Both the position numbers and the translations under genes were made by a program. Shown here piece by piece: positions 60,431 to 64,000 of a stretch of DNA of 64,000 nucleotides. Numbering within the stretch: position 1 is the stretch's first letter; every line of letters begins with the position of its first letter. Under the pieces are notes generated by a model that was not told the origin of the DNA, did not search any database, and saw nothing but the letters and a program-made list of their open reading frames with translations. Source of the stretch: Aquificales bacterium (lineage in GTDB: Bacteria; Aquificota; Aquificia; Aquificales; Aquificaceae); the NCBI GenBank assembly GCA_027037055.1, contig JALWBR010000035.1, forward strand, positions 1-64,000, written 5' to 3'.

Positions 60431-61630
60431 ATGTTTGAAAGGGTTATAGACTGGATTGATGAAAGAACCCACATAAAAAACATACTGAGGGAAAACTTTG
60501 TAGAGTACAAAGTACCTAAGGGTCTGACATTTCCCTATGTATTCGGAGTACTCTCCTTAGTTACCATGTTTTTCCAGTTTGTTTCCGGAATACTCCTCTC
60601 CATGTACTACGAACCTTCCATACACGAAGCCTTTGACAGCATTAACTTCCTGATAATGAAAAAGGTAAACTTCGGATGGTTCTTCAGGCATGTACACGCT
60701 GCGGGGGCAAATTTCTTTATGGCACTTATCTACCTTCACATGGCAACTGCTATATACTATAACGCCTACAAAAGACCGAGGGAGCTAACATGGATAGTTG
60801 GTTGCATCATTTACCTGCTTATGATAACAACCGCCCTTACAGGATACATACTTCCGTGGGGACAACTCTCCTATTGGGGAGGTGTCGTTACTCCTGAGAT
60901 ACCCGGCTCAATACCGTGGGGAATAGGGGAGATAATCGCAACATGGATGAAGGGGGGATACAGACTCGGAGACCTTGCCCTCGGAAGATTGTTCGCCTTC
61001 CATGCCATATTACTTCCCATGCTCCTTACAATAATGGTGATAATCCATCTTATCCTCATAAGGAGAATAGGGGTTACGGATCCCTCGGGTTTTGAAAGGA
61101 AAAAGGAAGAGAAGATACCCTTCCACCCTTATGTAAGCCTTAAGGAGTTGGGAGTTATAATGTGGTTTCTTGCCCTATTTACATACTTTGTGTTTTTCAA
61201 GATGGATAAGTTCTTGCCCAAAGAGAATTTTGAACCCGCGGATTTTATGAAAACACCTTCCCACATAGCACCCGAGTGGTATCTTCTCCCCTTCTTCCAG
61301 GTATTCAGATCCATCCCGGATAAATTCCTCGGCTTTATAGCCTTCAACCTTATAATACTTCTGCTTTTCCTACTTCCGTTCTTAGATTTCTCAGCGGTAA
61401 AAAGTGCAAGAAACAGACCAGCCTTCCTTGTAATGTACATAATCCTTATAATCTCCTTTACAGCCCTTACAATACTCGGAACCCTTGACCCCACCCCCAT
61501 AAATGCAAAATTGGGTTTATTTTTCACCATTACCCTCTTTGCCTTTTTTATCTCGCTACCCATAATATCCATCGTTGAATGTAAAAGGATGAACCTGGAG
61601 AGGGAAGAATGCAAAACAAAGGAATTTTAA
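60431..61630 (+). CDS. petB: Cytochrome b of the bc1 complex
   Basis: 399 residues with eight or nine membrane helices, a full-length (unsplit) cytochrome b. Haem ligands are seen as H-x13-H in FRHVHAAGANFFMALIYLHM and H-x14-H in FHAILLPMLLTIMVIIHL. The quinol site PEWY appears in HIAPEWYLLPFFQVFRSIP, and GYILPWGQLSYWGG is conserved. It starts 4 bases after petA, and its last 22 bases overlap the cytochrome c1 gene. Confidence 0.96.
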   Translation: MFERVIDWIDERTHIKNILRENFVEYKVPKGLTFPYVFGVLSLVTMFFQFVSGILLSMYYEPSIHEAFDSINFLIMKKVNFGWFFRHVHAAGANFFMALIYLHMATAIYYNAYKRPRELTWIVGCIIYLLMITTALTGYILPWGQLSYWGGVVTPEIPGSIPWGIGEIIATWMKGGYRLGDLALGRLFAFHAILLPMLLTIMVIIHLILIRRIGVTDPSGFERKKEEKIPFHPYVSLKELGVIMWFLALFTYFVFFKMDKFLPKENFEPADFMKTPSHIAPEWYLLPFFQVFRSIPDKFLGFIAFNLIILLLFLLPFLDFSAVKSARNRPAFLVMYIILIISFTALTILGTLDPTPINAKLGLFFTITLFAFFISLPIISIVECKRMNLEREECKTKEF

Positions 61631-62250
61631 AAACCTTATTTTTCACAGGTATAACAATCTTCCTATTTTATACACTTTGGATAGACAACATATTCAAGGA
61701 AGAAACAAAAGAATACAGCATACCAGAAAAATACAAGGAAATTATAAGGGATCACAAGTCCGCGATTAAAGGAAGACAGCTGTTTCTTCAAAACTGCAAC
61801 GGATGTCATTCTGTTATATACGATAATGTTTATCACTCTTTCGCTTATACAAATGAAGCATTTCAGAAATACAGAAAGGAGTACAGGGGACTATTACCTA
61901 GGGATCTGTACTATGCGGTATTCTTCAAGGAGTTTGAAGGTTTAAAAAAGGCATTCGGTAGGATACCACCAGACCTTTCAACCATATACCTCGCAAGGGA
62001 CGAAGCCTACCTGTTTAATTTTATATTAAATCCCCAAAAGGTTATGGAAGGTACACCCATGCCCCCTATTATGATAGGAAGGGAAGAAGAGGTTGCAAAG
62101 ATAGTAGCATACCTTAGACATGTAGCCCTGCCACCTGAGGAGGAAGAAAAGAAGAGAAACATAATGGGAATACTCATGATCTCTTACTTTATCATCACAG
62201 GACTTCTTATATTCATAAAAAGGTACAGAATAATAAAAAACGAACGATGA
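61609..62250 (+). CDS. petC: Cytochrome c1 of the bc1 complex
   Basis: 213 residues: an N-terminal hydrophobic segment, one haem motif CNGCH (residues ~64-68 in FLQNCNGCHSVIY), the distal ligand region MEGTPMPPIMIG, a periplasmic domain and a C-terminal membrane anchor (GILMISYFIITGLLIFIKRY). It is short for a cytochrome c1 and has a single haem. The start lies inside the petB end. It passes electrons to a soluble cytochrome c. Confidence 0.92.
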   Translation: MQNKGILKTLFFTGITIFLFYTLWIDNIFKEETKEYSIPEKYKEIIRDHKSAIKGRQLFLQNCNGCHSVIYDNVYHSFAYTNEAFQKYRKEYRGLLPRDLYYAVFFKEFEGLKKAFGRIPPDLSTIYLARDEAYLFNFILNPQKVMEGTPMPPIMIGREEEVAKIVAYLRHVALPPEEEEKKRNIMGILMISYFIITGLLIFIKRYRIIKNER

Positions 62251-62259
62251 ATTATTAAA

Positions 62260-63336
62260 ATGAGAAGGATTATTATAACACTGCTTACTTTTATAGCGGT
62301 TTCCTTCGGTGAAGAAGGTAATCTAAGTCTATTTATTTACGGAGGTGTAAGATCTGAATATTTAAGCACGGAAAACAATACAAATTTCAAAATAGGTGAT
62401 ACGGATATACTGAGTATTTTTGCAAAGGAAAACTTTGAAATATTAATGGAGGTTTTTATAGAACAGCCAGATAACTTTGTTGATTTTGAAAGACTATATT
62501 TAAGATGGGAAAAATTTGATATCTTCAGGGTAACCCTCGGTAAGTTTCATCCTTCCCTCGGATATGCATCTATGAAATGGCACCACGGTTTACATCTCAT
62601 GACATTGCCCGACAGACCTCAGATTATAAACTTTGAGGATGAGGGTGGTCCCCTTCTTGCCCACGGAGTGGGTATAAGGGTTGACGGTCTTGAAAAAGTG
62701 GGAAGTGTTTTCGTAGGCTATTCTTTCAATGTAATAAACGGTAACCAACACTTCGGTGCGGATAACTCTGCCGATTTTGACAAGTATAAGTCGGTAGTTG
62801 CAAAGCTTTACATAAAGCCCACCCATTTTTCCGAAATAGGCATATCTGGGGCATACGATCCTACAGATGTTTACAGTGAACTTCTCAATAAAAGGGTAAG
62901 AACAACTAACAGAATACTTGGTTTAAATCTTGTATATGATAAACCCGGGGGTGCGGAATTCATAGCGGAATACTACAAAATAGATGAACTGATATCTGAT
63001 AAATCCGCATGGGGAGGATTTATTTTGATTTCATACCCTCTTATCAAGGGAAGAAATATCTATGAATTCAGACCATTCCTTCTGCTTGAAAAGATAGATT
63101 GGGAAACTGGAAACGAATGGTTCACAAATGTACTTGAAAGGTTAAGGCTTGAAGAGGAAGAAGATGAATATACCGCATTGGCTAAGAAAACAGGGTACAC
63201 CCTTGGGTTCAAGCTCAGCTTTAATCCGCTTATAGCCTTAAAACTCTCCTATACATACTCGGATAACAAGGATGAAAAAGATGCATGGAATGTAAAGGCG
63301 GTCCTCAGCTTTATGATTCCCGCCTACGGAGGATAG
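62260..63336 (+). CDS. Outer-membrane porin-like beta-barrel protein
   Basis: 358 residues with a signal peptide (~1-17, cut near SFG) and many short alternating strands, for example FEILMEVFIEQPDNFVDFER, RVTLGKFHPSLGYASMKWHH and LGFKLSFNPLIALKLSYTYS. The pattern fits a 12-16 strand barrel with no plug domain. The next two genes encode a small PstS-like binding protein and a membrane sensor, a trio often seen in other diderm bacteria. It starts 9 bases after cytochrome c1. Substrate unknown. Confidence 0.78.
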   Translation: MRRIIITLLTFIAVSFGEEGNLSLFIYGGVRSEYLSTENNTNFKIGDTDILSIFAKENFEILMEVFIEQPDNFVDFERLYLRWEKFDIFRVTLGKFHPSLGYASMKWHHGLHLMTLPDRPQIINFEDEGGPLLAHGVGIRVDGLEKVGSVFVGYSFNVINGNQHFGADNSADFDKYKSVVAKLYIKPTHFSEIGISGAYDPTDVYSELLNKRVRTTNRILGLNLVYDKPGGAEFIAEYYKIDELISDKSAWGGFILISYPLIKGRNIYEFRPFLLLEKIDWETGNEWFTNVLERLRLEEEEDEYTALAKKTGYTLGFKLSFNPLIALKLSYTYSDNKDEKDAWNVKAVLSFMIPAYGG

Positions 63337-63338
63337 AT

Positions 63339-63722
63339 ATGAAGAGATTATTAATCCTTATCTTCGTATTAAGCCTTTTATCCTTCGGTCAAAAGGCTGC
63401 TATTGTTGTAAATCCCTCAATAAAGGATATTAAAAAGGAGGAGATAAAAGATATACTTCTGGGTATGAAAAGGAACAAGGTAATACTTTCTAAGGATAAG
63501 GCTGTGAATGAAATAGCAATAGAAAAACTGCTTGGCATATCCTACGAAAACTTCAGGGTTTATTGGCTTGAAAGGGCACTGGCGGGTGAAGGCAATTTAC
63601 CAAAAGAAATGAACTATAAAGAAGCAATAAAGGAAATAAAAAGGAATAAAAAGGCTATAGGCATATTACCTGCGGAAAAGGTAAAAAGCTCTGGATTGAG
63701 GGTAATCATGGTAATTGACTGA
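63339..63722 (+). CDS. Small PstS-like periplasmic substrate-binding protein
   Basis: 127 residues with a signal peptide (1-17, ending SFG). The mature part KAAIVVNPSIKDIKKEEIKD, with ILLGMKRNK and AIKEIKRNKKAIGILPAEKV, matches the short one-lobe PBP-like proteins related to phosphate-binding PstS. It is too short for a full transporter receptor, and no permease follows; instead a sensor gene overlaps its stop, so it may present a ligand to that sensor. GGAGG precedes ATG 63339. Confidence 0.82.
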   Translation: MKRLLILIFVLSLLSFGQKAAIVVNPSIKDIKKEEIKDILLGMKRNKVILSKDKAVNEIAIEKLLGISYENFRVYWLERALAGEGNLPKEMNYKEAIKEIKRNKKAIGILPAEKVKSSGLRVIMVID

Positions 63723-64000
63723 TGGGCGCGGTAACAATAAGAAAGAAATTAATATACATATTCATATTTTTTCTCATTTTCTTCATACTCATACTTGGTT
63801 ACGGGATAGTCCTTGTTCACACAATGGACAAAAGGATAATAAAAGAAACGGAAATTTTGATAACTGAAGAGATATCGGATATATTTGAAAATCTTGAAAA
63901 TCAAATGAAAAGTATAGCTAAGGATAAAAACATAGCTGAATTTATTAAAGAAAATGAGCCTTGGAAATGGTTTTTCACAAAAAAACTTGAGTTAATTGTT
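63722..64000 (+). CDS. N-terminus of a membrane-bound sensor protein (partial)
   Basis: 93 visible residues: a short basic start, one membrane helix (KKLIYIFIFFLIFFILILGY), then a periplasmic segment of helices such as KETEILITEEISDIFENLEN. This is the layout of a bacterial transmembrane sensor (histidine kinase, chemoreceptor or cyclase), but the output domain is beyond the window. The ATG overlaps the stop of the binding-protein gene by one base, which suggests that the two are functionally paired. Confidence 0.75.
   Translation, partial: MGAVTIRKKLIYIFIFFLIFFILILGYGIVLVHTMDKRIIKETEILITEEISDIFENLENQMKSIAKDKNIAEFIKENEPWKWFFTKKLELIV

Overview
The window looks like chromosome of a thermophilic, respiring member of the Aquificota (Aquifex/Hydrogenobacter-type). 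This is an inference from codon habits (Arg mostly AGG/AGA, Ile mostly ATA), dense head-to-tail operons with 1-20 bp overlaps, and gene content: an extra complex I locus, a short bc1 complex, DUF763, DUF429 and archaeal-style eRF1-like genes. Base composition is about 40-45% GC by eye. No insertion sequence, prophage or CRISPR array was seen. No stretch over 300 bases lacks a gene.

Left part (1-19000). A minus-strand unit carries two small membrane proteins, a 46-codon basic ORF, tRNA-Ala, ispE, tRNA-Gln and prs (cut by the window edge). ispE is squeezed between the two tRNAs and overlaps one of them. Divergent pgsA is followed by a complex I cluster in the order nuoH-I-J-K-L-M-N-A-CD. This holds the whole membrane arm plus a fused NuoCD, but no nuoB, E, F or G. 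nuoL shows an abrupt internal change of strand composition. Then come DUF763, a lone DsbC dimerisation domain with a CxxCH motif, and a minus-strand operon (two small proteins, ilvE, M28 peptidase, LolA-like, GNAT). A membrane GGDEF protein and initiator tRNA-Met close the part.

Chemosensory island (19100-29960). All genes are on the plus strand, directly after tRNA-fMet, with A-richer codon use than the flanks. They are a ribbon-helix-helix-like regulator, a degenerate receiver, a soluble receptor with two complete signalling hairpins in tandem, a three-domain CheW, a cysteine-containing soluble receptor, CheY, CheA with an extra N-terminal domain, CheB, a HEAT-repeat protein, CheR and a second CheY. 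No flagellar, pilus, CheZ or CheD genes are present, so the output is unknown. This is the most unusual system in the window.

Middle part (30000-46000). A secreted S8 protease gene is broken by three homopolymer indels; restoring them gives one 726-residue frame. It is followed by a predicted exported two-domain CbiX-like chelatase, divergent from ExbB-TonB (no ExbD), with a TonB-dependent receptor opposite. The two promoter regions share a 7-1-7 palindrome. A copper/heavy-metal efflux operon follows: outer-membrane factor, HMBD-bearing adaptor, Met/His-rich protein, NosL-like protein, a 35-residue membrane peptide, CopB-type ATPase and CusA/CzcA pump. It is preceded by an array of about 11 bp repeats.

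Right part (46000-64000). This holds pyrC, hisB, a mannose-related set (GH130, glycosyltransferase, manC), a SCO1-like protein, an ArnT/ArnC/flippase-like trio, acs, an eRF1-like + NYN + rdgB unit, and the Rieske/cytochrome b/cytochrome c1 operon behind two perfect palindromes. It ends with an outer-membrane porin-like protein, a small PstS-like binding protein and the start of a membrane sensor.
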